From SZUA-430 sp965227535 (GTDB taxonomy: Bacteria; Pseudomonadota; Alphaproteobacteria; Micropepsales; Micropepsaceae): a stretch of 64,000 bases of DNA. Shown here piece by piece: positions 25,611 through 34,652 of the stretch (position 1 is its first letter; every line of letters starts with the position of its first letter). The stretch spans positions 4,774,001-4,838,000 of the forward strand of contig OZ245761.1 in NCBI GenBank assembly GCA_965227535.1, in the 5' to 3' direction. A program made the position numbers and the translations under genes. Below the pieces are notes generated by a model that ran no database searches, was not told where the DNA came from, and saw only the letters and a list, made by a program, of their open reading frames with translations.

Positions 25611-27887
25611 GTGCTGAGACTGATTGGTTGGATTCTGGGCCTTGTCGTCCTGCTCGGCGCCGCCGCCGGCGTCTACTGGATAGGCGCGACGGAAGGCTGG
25701 TTCGGCGCCGAACGCGACGCCGGCGTCATCCAAGGCAAGCGCATCCCCGACGACGTTATCGCCGCAAGGACGCAAGCGACAAAAGCCGTCGAACAAGACG
25801 GCGAGAACGACCAGATTCTCTTCGGCGACTTGCACGTTCACACAACATTCTCAGCCGACGCGTTCCAGTTCTCGCTCCCCATCATGGGCGGCGCGGGCGT
25901 CCATCCGGTCGCCGACGCCTGCGACTTCGCCCGCTACTGCTCGGCGCTCGACTTCTGGTCGATCACGGATCACGCCGAAACGGTAACGCCGCTCCGCTGG
26001 CAGCGCACGAAGGACTCGATTCGCGCCTGTCAGAAGATCGCGGGCGACGGCCCGAACCCCGACCTCGTTTCATTTATCGGGTTCGAATGGACGCAAGTCG
26101 GCCGTCTGCCGTCGGAACACTACGGCCACAAGAACGTGATCTTCAAAGATCTCGAAGACGACAAGGTGGCGGCGCGCGCCATCGGCGCCGGCGGTCTCGC
26201 CTCGTCGACGCTGCGCTCGAGCTTCGGCATCCGCCCCATTGTGCCGCTGCTCGATTTCCAAAACCGCCAGAGCTACTTCGATTTCAACAAATTCATGCGG
26301 CTGACCCAAGCCGTTCCCGAATGCGACGCCAACACGCCGTCCGACAAGCTGTCGAAGGAATGCTACGAAACGGCCACCAACCCCGGCGATCTGACGCGCA
26401 AGCTCTTCGACGAGCAGAAACTGAATCCCCTGATCGTGCCCCACGGTTCGACCTGGGGCTTCTACACGCCGCCCGGCACGACCTGGGACAAGGCGTTGCT
26501 CGCGAAAGAGCATCCCGATCGCTTCCCATTGATCGAAATCTACTCCGGTCACGGCAACTCCGAAGAGTACCGCTCGTGGAAGGACGTGAACCTGGCGGCG
26601 AACGGGCAGGGCGCCACATGTCCCGAACCGACGCCTAACTACACGCCGTCGTGCTGGCGCGCAGGCGAAATCATCCGCGAGCGCTGCTTGAAGGCCGGCA
26701 CCTCGACATTCGATTGCGAGAAACGCGCGGCTCAAGCGCGCGACGACTACGCCAACATGGGCGTCGCCGGCCACATCGCGATCGGCGGCGAAACGCCGGA
26801 AGATTGGCTCGACGCCGGTCAGTGCACCGACTGCTTTATGCCGCCCTTCAACCACCGTGCGGGCAACGCTGTACAAGCGGGGCTCGCGACGTCGAACTTC
26901 GACGATCCGTCGGGCAAAGCGACGCGCTTCCAGTGGGGCTTCATCGGCTCGTCCGACAACCACCGCGCCCGCCCGGGGACCGGCTACAAGGCCGTCGATC
27001 GCCGCCGCAACACCGAAGCCGGCGGCCCGATCAGCGCCACGTGGCGCGAACGCATGCTCCCCGACAAGAGCGTCGCTGAAGCGAAATCGACCCGCATCTC
27101 GCGGGAAGAACTGACGACGATGACGGGCTTCCAGCTCACCGAGTTCGAACGCCAATCCTCGTTCTGGCTCGCAGGCGGCCTCGCCGCGGTGCATGCGCAA
27201 GAACGCTCGCGCGACGCGATCTGGGATTCGCTCCAACGCCGCGAAGTCTACGCAACGTCCGGCCCGCGCATCCTGCTGTGGTTCAATGCAATCGACGCCG
27301 CCGGCAACAAGGTCGCGATGGGCAGCCGCGTCGAAACCGACACCGCACCCACCTTCGAAGTCCACGCCGTCGGCGCCTTCAAGCAAAAGCCGGGTTGCCC
27401 CGACTTCGCGAAAGCAGGCCTGGACGAGAAGCGCATCAAAACCATCTGCTCGGGCGAATGCTACAACCCGTCGGACGACCGCCGCCTCATCACGCGAATC
27501 GAGGTCGTAAAAATCCGCCCGCAAGCGACGAAGGGCGAAGATCTCTCGGCGCTGATCGAAGACCGCTACCTCGTCCACACCTGCAAACCGGATCCGAATG
27601 GCTGCAAGTTCACGTTCTCCGATCCCGCCTATACCAAGGATCACCGCGACACGCTCTACTACGTGAAAGCGATCCAGGAAGCCGAACCGACCATCAATGC
27701 CGAACCGGTGAAGTGCGAACGCGACGGCAACGGCAAGTGCATCAAGGCGACGCTCTGCTACGGCGACTACCGCTCGGGCGAAGACGCCTGCACCTCGCCG
27801 TCGGAGCACCGCGCCTGGTCGTCGCCGATCTATCTCGACTACCGCACGAAGGCGGCCGCAACCCCCGCGCCGGCCGACGGTGGCTGA
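25611..27887 (+). CDS. DUF3604 protein (PHP-like metal-dependent domain), membrane anchored
   Basis: A 758-residue protein with an N-terminal hydrophobic anchor (residues 4-24) and a large DUF3604 domain. ILFGDLHVHTTFSADAF carries the HxH metal pair (residues 75-77), and DFWSITDHAETVTP, NVIFKD, HGSTWGFYTPPGTTW, EIYSGHGNSEEY and FIGSSDNHRARPG supply further His/Asp residues like those of PHP phosphoesterases. Several Cys pairs suggest a periplasmic, disulfide-bonded domain. The start is GTG. Its stop overlaps the PPIase start by eight bases. The reaction is not established. Confidence 0.9.
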   Translation: MLRLIGWILGLVVLLGAAAGVYWIGATEGWFGAERDAGVIQGKRIPDDVIAARTQATKAVEQDGENDQILFGDLHVHTTFSADAFQFSLPIMGGAGVHPVADACDFARYCSALDFWSITDHAETVTPLRWQRTKDSIRACQKIAGDGPNPDLVSFIGFEWTQVGRLPSEHYGHKNVIFKDLEDDKVAARAIGAGGLASSTLRSSFGIRPIVPLLDFQNRQSYFDFNKFMRLTQAVPECDANTPSDKLSKECYETATNPGDLTRKLFDEQKLNPLIVPHGSTWGFYTPPGTTWDKALLAKEHPDRFPLIEIYSGHGNSEEYRSWKDVNLAANGQGATCPEPTPNYTPSCWRAGEIIRERCLKAGTSTFDCEKRAAQARDDYANMGVAGHIAIGGETPEDWLDAGQCTDCFMPPFNHRAGNAVQAGLATSNFDDPSGKATRFQWGFIGSSDNHRARPGTGYKAVDRRRNTEAGGPISATWRERMLPDKSVAEAKSTRISREELTTMTGFQLTEFERQSSFWLAGGLAAVHAQERSRDAIWDSLQRREVYATSGPRILLWFNAIDAAGNKVAMGSRVETDTAPTFEVHAVGAFKQKPGCPDFAKAGLDEKRIKTICSGECYNPSDDRRLITRIEVVKIRPQATKGEDLSALIEDRYLVHTCKPDPNGCKFTFSDPAYTKDHRDTLYYVKAIQEAEPTINAEPVKCERDGNGKCIKATLCYGDYRSGEDACTSPSEHRAWSSPIYLDYRTKAAATPAPADGG

Positions 27888-28746
27888 TACAAGGGTCGCG
27901 ACGTATCTGCTGATCGGCGGCGCCGTCCTAGGCCTCGGCGCCGCGATGTGGTCGGCGCTCGGCGTCAGCGACGCGCTCACCAAATACGCCGACGCCGTCG
28001 CCGTGGTGGACGGCATACCCATCCCGCGCGCCGTCTACGACAGCGCCATCGAAGGCCTCGCCTCCGCCAAGCGCAACCCTCTGACCGAAACGGAGAAGCG
28101 CGAAGCGCTAGACCGCATCATCGACGAAGAACTCCTGCTGCGCCGCGCGCTCGAACTTGGCCTCGCCGAATCCGACCCCGCGTCGCGCAAAGCCCTCGTC
28201 AACGCGATGCTGCAATTCTCCGTGGCCGACGCCGCCAAACGCGAACCCACCGAAGACCAATTGCGCACGTTCTACGCGGACCGTCCCAGACTCATTGCAC
28301 CACAACCGCTGCTCACCGTTCGCGCGACGTCATTTCCAAACACCGACCTCGACCGGATCGCACGCGTCCAAACCGCGATGAACGAAGGCAAGACCTTCGA
28401 AGCCGCCGTCACGGCCGCGGGCGGCGAATTGATCCTGCTGCCGAAAGGCCCAGTGGTCCCGGCGAAGATCGCCGAATACGCCGGCGCCTCTATCCGCGAC
28501 ATCGCGCTCACGCTCGAGAAGGGCCAAACCGCAGGCCCCATCGAAGTCGGCCGCCGCGCCGTCTACGTCCACCTCATCGACCGCGCCGACAACCCGCCGC
28601 CGCCGCTCGAACACGTCCGCGACGTCGTCGCCGAAGAATGGCGCAAGCGTACAAGTGAAGAAGCATTCGAGGCTTACGTGAAAGGCCTGCGCGCGAAAGC
28701 CCGCGTAACCTTCGCTGACGATGCGCCGAAGGCGGCACAGGAGTGA
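27880..28746 (+). CDS. Membrane-anchored peptidyl-prolyl isomerase-like protein (PpiC/SurA type)
   Basis: A 288-residue protein with an N-terminal membrane segment (residues 7-27), a SurA-N-like helical part (VYDSAIEGLASAKRNPLTET to about residue 125), and a C-terminal parvulin-like part (AGASIRDIALTLEKGQTAGP, IEVGRRAVYVHLIDRADNP). It is probably a periplasmic chaperone for one of its operon neighbours. The GTG start overlaps the DUF3604 stop and its TGA overlaps the next GTG (GTGA), so the three proteins are likely made together. Confidence 0.85.
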   Translation: MADTRVATYLLIGGAVLGLGAAMWSALGVSDALTKYADAVAVVDGIPIPRAVYDSAIEGLASAKRNPLTETEKREALDRIIDEELLLRRALELGLAESDPASRKALVNAMLQFSVADAAKREPTEDQLRTFYADRPRLIAPQPLLTVRATSFPNTDLDRIARVQTAMNEGKTFEAAVTAAGGELILLPKGPVVPAKIAEYAGASIRDIALTLEKGQTAGPIEVGRRAVYVHLIDRADNPPPPLEHVRDVVAEEWRKRTSEEAFEAYVKGLRAKARVTFADDAPKAAQE

Positions 28747-30107
28747 GAGGCCAACCTCAATCTCCCCTCGCCCGCCTGGGCGGGAGAGGGGCCGGGGGTG
28801 AGGGTGGGCTCACCCGCGAGTCCGTGCGTCGACATCTCGCGCCAACGCCAACGCAAGCCTCAATAATCAGTACACGGCACAACCTCCCACCCTCAACCCC
28901 AACCCCTCTCCCGCCCAGGCGGGCGAGGGGCGTTCTAGTATTGATCGCCCTCGCAATCTTCGCCTTTGCAGCCCCCGCGTCCGCTCACACCCGCAGCCAA
29001 AGCTTCTCCACCTGGACCGTCGGTGAGAACGTCATCGACGGCGTGTTCCAGATCGACGCCTACCGCGTCACCCAACTCAGCGAAACACCGCAAGATCTGA
29101 CGACGCTGCTTCGCGACCACCTGGCGTCGACGATCAAGCTCACCCAAGACGGCGTCGCATGTGCGGCCGCAACGCCGCGCGTCATCGCAGCCCCACGCGG
29201 CGACCTCCGAGTAGAACTACGCTTCTCTTGCCCAAAGCCCTTCGCCGAAACCCCGGCGCAGCTTCACATCAACGCCTTCTTCGACGTCTCGATCAGCCAC
29301 GTCCACTACATCCGCATCACCGACGCCGACGGTTTCCACGAAGCCGTCCTCACCCAAGGCCGAAGTGACGTCGCCGTCGGCGGCGCAACCGCCCACACCG
29401 GCACGAATGTCGGAAGCTTCCTCCTGCTCGGCTTCGAGCACGTGCTATCCGGCATCGACCACATCGCCTTCCTGCTCGCGCTCGCGATGCTGGCCGGCGG
29501 TCTCTGGCGCATCCTGCTGGCGGTTACCGGCTTCACCCTCGGCCACTCGCTGACGCTGGCCTTGGTCGCGCTCGGCATCTTGCGCCCCGACACCGCAGCC
29601 GTCGAAGCCCTCATCGGCTTCACCGTCGCCTGGGCCGCAGGCGACGCGCTCGCCCGCGCCCGCAACGTGTCCCCGTACTACGGCGTGGCAGGCGCCGCCG
29701 GCATCCTCACCTTGCCGTTGATCGCGTGGATCGCCGGGCTCCCAGTCTTGTCGTGGATCCTGCTTGCAGGCTTAGCGCTCTTCGCCGGCACGATGTCCTT
29801 CGCGCGCCGCTTCGACGGCCCCTACGTCGCCCCCGCGATCGCCACCGTTTTCGGCCTCGCGCACGGCGCAGGCTTCGCAGGTCCGCTGCTCGAAATGGAC
29901 ATCCCGCCGGGCCAGCTCATCTGGACGCTGCTCGCCTTCAATCTCGGCGTCGAAGGCGGCCAACTCGCAGCCCTCGCGATCATGGGCGCTGTGCTGTGGA
30001 TCCTGCGCAGCACACTCACGCAAATCCCAAAGCCCGCGTTCGACGCAACGGCCGCCGCCCTTTTCGCGCTAGGCACATTCTGGTTCGTCTCCCGCGCTTT
30101 CGCCTAA
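28743..30107 (+). CDS. HupE/UreJ-family membrane protein with odd N-terminal extension
   Basis: From a GTG overlapping the PPIase stop (GTGA) the frame has 454 residues. The mature part starts after a signal-like stretch LIALAIFAFAAPASA (about residues 67-81) with a soluble domain of about 130 residues, then six or seven membrane helices with HupE/UreJ metal-transport motifs: LGFEHVLSGIDHIAFLLALA, GFTLGHSLTLALVALG and FGLAHGAGFAGPLLEMD. The first 65 residues are encoded by a long inverted repeat, so the real start may instead be TTG at 28941. Likely a metal (nickel or similar) permease working with DUF3604 and the isomerase; that link is inferred from the operon. Confidence 0.85.
   Translation: MRGQPQSPLARLGGRGAGGEGGLTRESVRRHLAPTPTQASIISTRHNLPPSTPTPLPPRRARGVLVLIALAIFAFAAPASAHTRSQSFSTWTVGENVIDGVFQIDAYRVTQLSETPQDLTTLLRDHLASTIKLTQDGVACAAATPRVIAAPRGDLRVELRFSCPKPFAETPAQLHINAFFDVSISHVHYIRITDADGFHEAVLTQGRSDVAVGGATAHTGTNVGSFLLLGFEHVLSGIDHIAFLLALAMLAGGLWRILLAVTGFTLGHSLTLALVALGILRPDTAAVEALIGFTVAWAAGDALARARNVSPYYGVAGAAGILTLPLIAWIAGLPVLSWILLAGLALFAGTMSFARRFDGPYVAPAIATVFGLAHGAGFAGPLLEMDIPPGQLIWTLLAFNLGVEGGQLAALAIMGAVLWILRSTLTQIPKPAFDATAAALFALGTFWFVSRAFA
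28762..28930. repeat. Inverted repeat inside the 5' end of the HupE gene
   Basis: Two complementary arms of about 45 bases, 28762-28808 and 28886-28930, separated by 77 bases. Each arm contains a self-complementary core built on CGCCCGCCTGGGCGG. The element sits between the coupled GTG start and the signal-peptide coding region and has no stop in the reading frame used. It looks like a dispersed palindromic element tolerated at the gene junction. Confidence 0.85.
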
Positions 30108-30167
30108 ACCGCAGAGGCCGCGACGCGCAGGGTTCGCGCGCCCCACGCGCCGCAACCGCGGGACGCC

Positions 30168-30482
30168 TCACGCCGAGATCGGCTTGGAAGCGCCCGAACG
30201 AACTTCCCGCAGCACCAGATAGAACAGAATCCCGAACGAGCCGGCGACCAGCGTCACAATCACGAACGGCCACGGATTGATCCCCCGCGCACGTCCGTCC
30301 GCGACCATCCACACACAGCTGAGCAGCGCCAGGATGACGAGGTCGGCAAACACCTGACCGGCGCCCAGGGATTGGAAGTGCGGTTCGATGATCCCGAAAT
30401 AGCCGACATCCATCACCGCCAGCGCCGAAAGAACGGCAAACAGGCCGATAACCACGATCAAGAGCAGCAAACGGGCAGACAT
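30168..30482 (-). CDS. DUF2834-like membrane protein
   Basis: A 104-residue protein with three hydrophobic segments (residues about 4-24, 41-59 and 70-92). VFADLVILALLSCVWMVADG and INPWPFVIVTLVAGSFGILF followed by YLVLRE match the DUF2834 pattern. It is convergent with HupE and divergent from the XRE regulator at 30609. The function of the family is unknown. Confidence 0.75.
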   Translation of the reverse strand: MSARLLLLIVVIGLFAVLSALAVMDVGYFGIIEPHFQSLGAGQVFADLVILALLSCVWMVADGRARGINPWPFVIVTLVAGSFGILFYLVLREVRSGASKPISA

Positions 30483-30608
30483 GAGTTCCTCCATCGGATG
30501 TATCCGCCCATGAAACTGCGCCCCACCGCGCGTCTGCTCAATTACCTCGAAGGTCATTGAACGCCCTTACGCCCCGCGCGACACTGCCTGCGAACCAAGG
30601 AGAAACTC

Positions 30609-31430
30609 GTGTCGCTCTCCACCGTGCAAGCCCGCCCCGCCGAAGCCTTCCCGCAGCTCCTCAAGAGCTGGCGCCAAAAGCGCCGCCTCTCGCAACTCGA
30701 CCTCGCGCTCGAGTCGGGCGTCTCGCAGCGCCACGTAAGCTTCCTGGAATCGGGCCGCGCCAAACCCAGCCGGAGCATGATCTTGCAACTCAGCGAAACT
30801 CTGGAAGTGCCTCTCCGCGAGCGCAATGACTGGCTCATCGCGGCAGGCTTCGCCCCCGTGTTCCGGGCGCGGCCGCTGGACGACCCGCAGATGAACCAGG
30901 TCATGAACGCGGTGCGCATGATGCTCGCCAACCACGAACCGTTTCCCGCGATCGCGATCGACCGCGCGTGGAACATCCGCCTCGCCAACCGTCCGTTCGA
31001 GATGCTGACATCGATGATCGGTGGCGATGTTTGGACTCGCGTCGGCGGCCCGGAGCGCAATCTAATGCGCCTCTTCTTTCATCCGAACGGTGTGAAACCG
31101 CTCGTCCCCAACTGGAGCGCTATTGCCCCGCTGCTCTGGCATCGCGCGCGCCGCGAAGCCGACGCACTGGGCGGGCAGGAGATGAAAGCCGTCCTTGCCG
31201 ATCTCAGCCAGTATCAAGACGCGGATACGTTGTGGGCGGCGGAGGAAACGGCGCTCGTCCCCGTGCTGCCGCTCGAAATGGAGAAGGACGGCCTGCGCAT
31301 TTCGCTCTTCACGGTCATCGCGACCTTCGGCACGGCGCAAGACGTGACCGCCGACGAACTGCGCATCGAGAGCTTCTTCGCCGCCGACGAAGCCACGGAC
31401 AAACTCTTCCGCAGCATGCCGCAGGCTTAG
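30609..31430 (+). CDS. XRE-family regulator with MmyB-like ligand domain
   Basis: A 273-residue protein. Residues 15-70 hold a Cro/C1-type HTH (LSQLDLALESGVSQRHVSFL, ESGRAKPSR). Residues about 100-268 match the MmyB-like transcription-regulator ligand-binding domain: PFPAIAIDRAWNIRLANRPF, LMRLFFHPNG, and the C-terminal ISLFTVIATFGTAQDVTADE. The domain is PAS-like and is thought to bind fatty-acid-type ligands. The start is GTG. It is divergent from the DUF2834 gene, which is a plausible target, and its stop overlaps that of the kinase at 31427. Confidence 0.9.
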   Translation: MSLSTVQARPAEAFPQLLKSWRQKRRLSQLDLALESGVSQRHVSFLESGRAKPSRSMILQLSETLEVPLRERNDWLIAAGFAPVFRARPLDDPQMNQVMNAVRMMLANHEPFPAIAIDRAWNIRLANRPFEMLTSMIGGDVWTRVGGPERNLMRLFFHPNGVKPLVPNWSAIAPLLWHRARREADALGGQEMKAVLADLSQYQDADTLWAAEETALVPVLPLEMEKDGLRISLFTVIATFGTAQDVTADELRIESFFAADEATDKLFRSMPQA

Positions 31431-33265
31431 GCGATCAAAAGCGTCGCATCCTCGCTCTTCGCGATCAGACGCTGAACGGGCAGGGCGACGGTGACGGTCG
31501 TGCCCTTACCGGCTTCGCTTTCGATCTCCAGCGTGCCGTCGTGCATCTCGACAAGCTGACGCGCCAAGGGAAGCCCCAGACCCGCGCCATGCCGCCCATG
31601 CGTGTTGGCGTCATCGACCGCGCTGAACGGCGAGGCGAGCGGTGTCAAGGTGGCCGGCATGCCGATGCCCGTATCCGCAATGACGATCGCCGGCCGCCCG
31701 TTGACGTCGGTCTTCAACGTCACATGCACCCGCCCATGCTCCGGTGTGAACTTCACCGCGTTCGACAGAAGATTGAACATCACCTGCTTCATCTTCTGCG
31801 CATCGGCGCGCACGAAAAGCTCTTCGGCGGCGCCGTCGCAAGCCAGGAAGATGCGCGCCTTGTGCGCCGCGTCGCGCATGACATCGACGCTCTCACGCAC
31901 CAAGGCGGCGAGATCGACGTCGCCGTCGCGCAAGGGCGAACGCCCCGCCTCGGCTTCCGACAATTCGAACAGATCGTTGATCACCGCAAGCAGCTGCATC
32001 CCGCTGCGGCTGATATCCTTCGCCTGATTGGCGCGCGACAGACCGGTCGCCGACGTCAGCGCCTGCGTATTGATGGCCTCCGACAGCTCGACGATGGTCG
32101 CGAGCTGACCCTTCAACGCCCGCGAGAGGCTGGCCAGATGTTCCGACTTCTCATGCAGCGCCCGCTCGGCGGCTTCCTTCTCGCGCAGCAACTCACGCTC
32201 GCGCCCGACGAGCCACGTATGCATCGACTTCGTCTGCCGAAGCGACTCGAACGAGCGTACGAGCGGCGCAAACGTGTTCGTCGGCGCAACCTGGGGCGCG
32301 CGCGCCGCTTCGCCATGCGCAACCCTTCCCATCGCTGTACCGAGCTGCACCAACGGCGTCGCCCAACGCCACGCAAAAGCCAACGCCAAGATGCCCCCCA
32401 TCACCGCGACCGTCGCCGCAATCGTCAGCATCTGATCGACCGCGCCAAGTGCGGTCTCAGCCGGCGCGACTGTACGCACTGTAAAGCCCGGATCGCGCAC
32501 CAAGCCCTTACCCTTCGATGGCGCGCTGCTGACGAAGTAAGACGATTCACGCCACGAAATCTCGCCCGCGCCGTCGCCGCGGCTTGAAACGCGCTGGATG
32601 GCGTCGATCAACGCCCCGTCCGAACGCGTGGCGAATCCTGTGCGCCCGTCCTGCCGGCGCGCCACGAGAATAACATTCTGATCCGAGGCTAAGATCGATT
32701 GCGCCTTCGCCGCCTTCACCAGCACGGCAAAGTCGACGACGCCAAACAGCGTACCAATCACGGTCTGCCGGTCGTAAGCAGCGGTCAGCGGAACGGTGAA
32801 CGAGATCGTGGTCTTCGCCGGCGCATCGCGGACGACAAGCGGCCCTTGATAAACCGTACCGGAAGCAGCGGAGCGAAAGCCCTCTTCCGCGGCGGCCGGA
32901 CGGCCGATATCGGCCTTCGACGTCGCCGCAATGACGGCGCCACGCGCATCGGTGACCGTAAGTTCAACAAACTCCGGATATTGCGTTTTCAGTTCGCCGA
33001 GGACGCGCGCGATTTCGCCGCCGCCGTCCGCGATCAGCGTGTCCTGCATGACCGGCAAGCCGCCGAATGTCTTGAGATGCGTAAGATCGAGCGCCAATCG
33101 CGCCTCGATGGTCGCGGCAACCGACTGCGTCGCGGCCTTCAGGTCGCGCTCCGCGAATACGCGCAGCGACTCGTTCCCGCCGACCCACACCGCGCACAGC
33201 ACCAGCCCGAGCGGCAGCGCGATGCACACGGCAAACACCGCCGTCAGCTTAATCCTCAACCACAT
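31427..33265 (-). CDS. Degenerate sensor kinase: Cache-type sensor, HATPase domain, no phospho-acceptor His
   Basis: A 612-residue protein with a membrane helix at residues 4-28, an extracytoplasmic double-Cache-like region to about 278, a second helix at about 279-300, a coiled linker, a dimerisation-like helix and a C-terminal HATPase domain with NLLSNAVKFTPEHGRV (N box), ADTGIGM (G1) and HGAGLGLPLARQLVEMHDG (G2). Aligned without gaps to the normal kinase at 54976, SHELRTPLNAI becomes SRALKGQLATI: the His is Arg 382 (codon at 32120-32122). It could bind ATP but not autophosphorylate in the usual way. It overlaps the upstream Cache gene by ten bases. Confidence 0.88.
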   Translation of the reverse strand: MWLRIKLTAVFAVCIALPLGLVLCAVWVGGNESLRVFAERDLKAATQSVAATIEARLALDLTHLKTFGGLPVMQDTLIADGGGEIARVLGELKTQYPEFVELTVTDARGAVIAATSKADIGRPAAAEEGFRSAASGTVYQGPLVVRDAPAKTTISFTVPLTAAYDRQTVIGTLFGVVDFAVLVKAAKAQSILASDQNVILVARRQDGRTGFATRSDGALIDAIQRVSSRGDGAGEISWRESSYFVSSAPSKGKGLVRDPGFTVRTVAPAETALGAVDQMLTIAATVAVMGGILALAFAWRWATPLVQLGTAMGRVAHGEAARAPQVAPTNTFAPLVRSFESLRQTKSMHTWLVGRERELLREKEAAERALHEKSEHLASLSRALKGQLATIVELSEAINTQALTSATGLSRANQAKDISRSGMQLLAVINDLFELSEAEAGRSPLRDGDVDLAALVRESVDVMRDAAHKARIFLACDGAAEELFVRADAQKMKQVMFNLLSNAVKFTPEHGRVHVTLKTDVNGRPAIVIADTGIGMPATLTPLASPFSAVDDANTHGRHGAGLGLPLARQLVEMHDGTLEIESEAGKGTTVTVALPVQRLIAKSEDATLLIA

Positions 33266-34086
33266 AACCGCGTCCCCGCACCCGGACAGCGTCGCGGCAC
33301 CGATAACGACGCCCCCGCCACAACCGTCCAATCCCCCACCGACAGATAGCTCACACTGAAACGATCATTGCCGCGCACGACCTCGCCGGTGCCTTCGTCG
33401 CGCGAACCTTTGACGGCCTTGCGCACCCCTTCGAGCGAAAGCCCCGCCACAAGCTTGCCGCGCGTTCCCGCCGCCGGCCCGCTCCGCGTGTCGGCCAGGA
33501 TTTGTCCCTTGGCATCGATCAGCATGACGAACGTTCCGTTCGCCGTACCCCGCGCCAGCACCTTGCGATAAGTCGAAAAACTCTGCCGCGCGCTCAACAC
33601 GAACTCCGCCTGCTCGCGCCAAACGACCGGCGCCGCGAAGGTCAGCGCATCGGCGCCGACAACCGTGGCAACCTGCATCTGCTTTTGCGCCAAGCCCGCC
33701 AAGAGAATCGGGTCGCGCTTTACGTTGAAACTTGTCGGGGCATTCTGCGCGTGACCGACGCGCACGACGAGTTCACCCGCGCGATCGACGAGCGCAACGT
33801 CGCGCAGCCCGAAGCGATTCCACAAGGTCGTGAACATCGCCGCCATCCGCCCGCGCAACCGCGCGCCTTGCCCCTGCGTCGACGCGTTGAGATAGGCGAT
33901 GAACACGCGGTCCTGCGCCATCGTCGCGATCTGCTTCGCGCCGTTGGTCTTCAGGATCGAAACCGCCGCCGCCTTCTCACGCGCCAGCGCTCGCGCGGCG
34001 TCGCTGTCGCCGGCCTGCACCGGCGACACGACGAGCGCGCAGGCGAACAGCCCGCTCAACACGACGAAAGAAGAAGCCCCACGCAT
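33256..34086 (-). CDS. Secreted Cache-domain sensor protein
   Basis: A 276-residue protein with a signal peptide (cleavage near VSPVQAG) and no other membrane segment. FGLRDVALVDRAGELVVRVG, LTFAAPVVWREQAEFVLSAR, TFVMLIDAKGQILADTRSG and a closing RFSVSYLSVGDWTVVAGA are typical of extracytoplasmic double-Cache ligand-binding domains, usually found inside receptors. Here the domain is free. It is transcribed first and overlaps the start of the degenerate kinase, so it is probably a periplasmic ligand-binding partner of that protein. Confidence 0.8.
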   Translation of the reverse strand: MRGASSFVVLSGLFACALVVSPVQAGDSDAARALAREKAAAVSILKTNGAKQIATMAQDRVFIAYLNASTQGQGARLRGRMAAMFTTLWNRFGLRDVALVDRAGELVVRVGHAQNAPTSFNVKRDPILLAGLAQKQMQVATVVGADALTFAAPVVWREQAEFVLSARQSFSTYRKVLARGTANGTFVMLIDAKGQILADTRSGPAAGTRGKLVAGLSLEGVRKAVKGSRDEGTGEVVRGNDRFSVSYLSVGDWTVVAGASLSVPRRCPGAGTRLCG

Positions 34087-34253
34087 CGCTTGCTTTGTTA
34101 CTTTTTGTTAGTGCGGCGTGAACGAACGGTAAGCGTCACCGTGTCCCCGCTGTACGGTTACGACAGTACGAACCGCGCTCTAAGAAATGCTGAAAACGCC
34201 TTCACTTCGCGCAAACAAATCGCGCGGGAGGGCACATGTGTGACACGCGCAAC

Positions 34254-34640
34254 TCACTCCGCCTCGGCGGGCTCGTCCGTCATGATGTAGGCGATGCTGA
34301 ACAAGACGCCGAACACGGCGTCGATGAGGCCGGCCGCCAGAACCTCGACCGGCACATCGCCCGCCGCATAGAGCAGCAGGGTTGCGATCGTGAACGGGAA
34401 CTTCTCAAGCATCGCCGCCAGCATCAGCAGGCGATAACGCACGGGATCCGTGGCGATCAGCAGAAACGCAACCTGCCAGGCGAGCGTCACCAGGAAGAAG
34501 CCGTGCACATACTGCGGATGAGACGTGTAAACGGACCACGCCTCGCCGCCGAAGAAATAGGCGCCGTAGGCAAAGGCGATAATCGCGATACCCCAGATAC
34601 CGGCGATCTGAAAAACGCGCTTGGCGAAAATTGTCCGCAA
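34254..34640 (-). CDS. Four-helix membrane protein of unknown function
   Basis: A 128-residue protein with hydrophobic segments at about residues 10-30, 45-63, 70-92 and 100-120. A TTG start is used, preceded by a GAGGAG site, and no better start exists. It lies 12 bases downstream of the small cold-shock gene and could be the last gene of that operon. No family is assigned. Confidence 0.65.
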   Translation of the reverse strand: MRTIFAKRVFQIAGIWGIAIIAFAYGAYFFGGEAWSVYTSHPQYVHGFFLVTLAWQVAFLLIATDPVRYRLLMLAAMLEKFPFTIATLLLYAAGDVPVEVLAAGLIDAVFGVLFSIAYIMTDEPAEAE

Positions 34641-34652
34641 AGCGCGCGCTCC

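Noticed and set aside
26070..28022. A 650-codon minus-strand open frame
   Set aside because: It lies exactly opposite the DUF3604 and isomerase genes, and its translation is Arg/Ala/Val-rich with no family motifs. It is a typical antisense shadow in GC-rich DNA.
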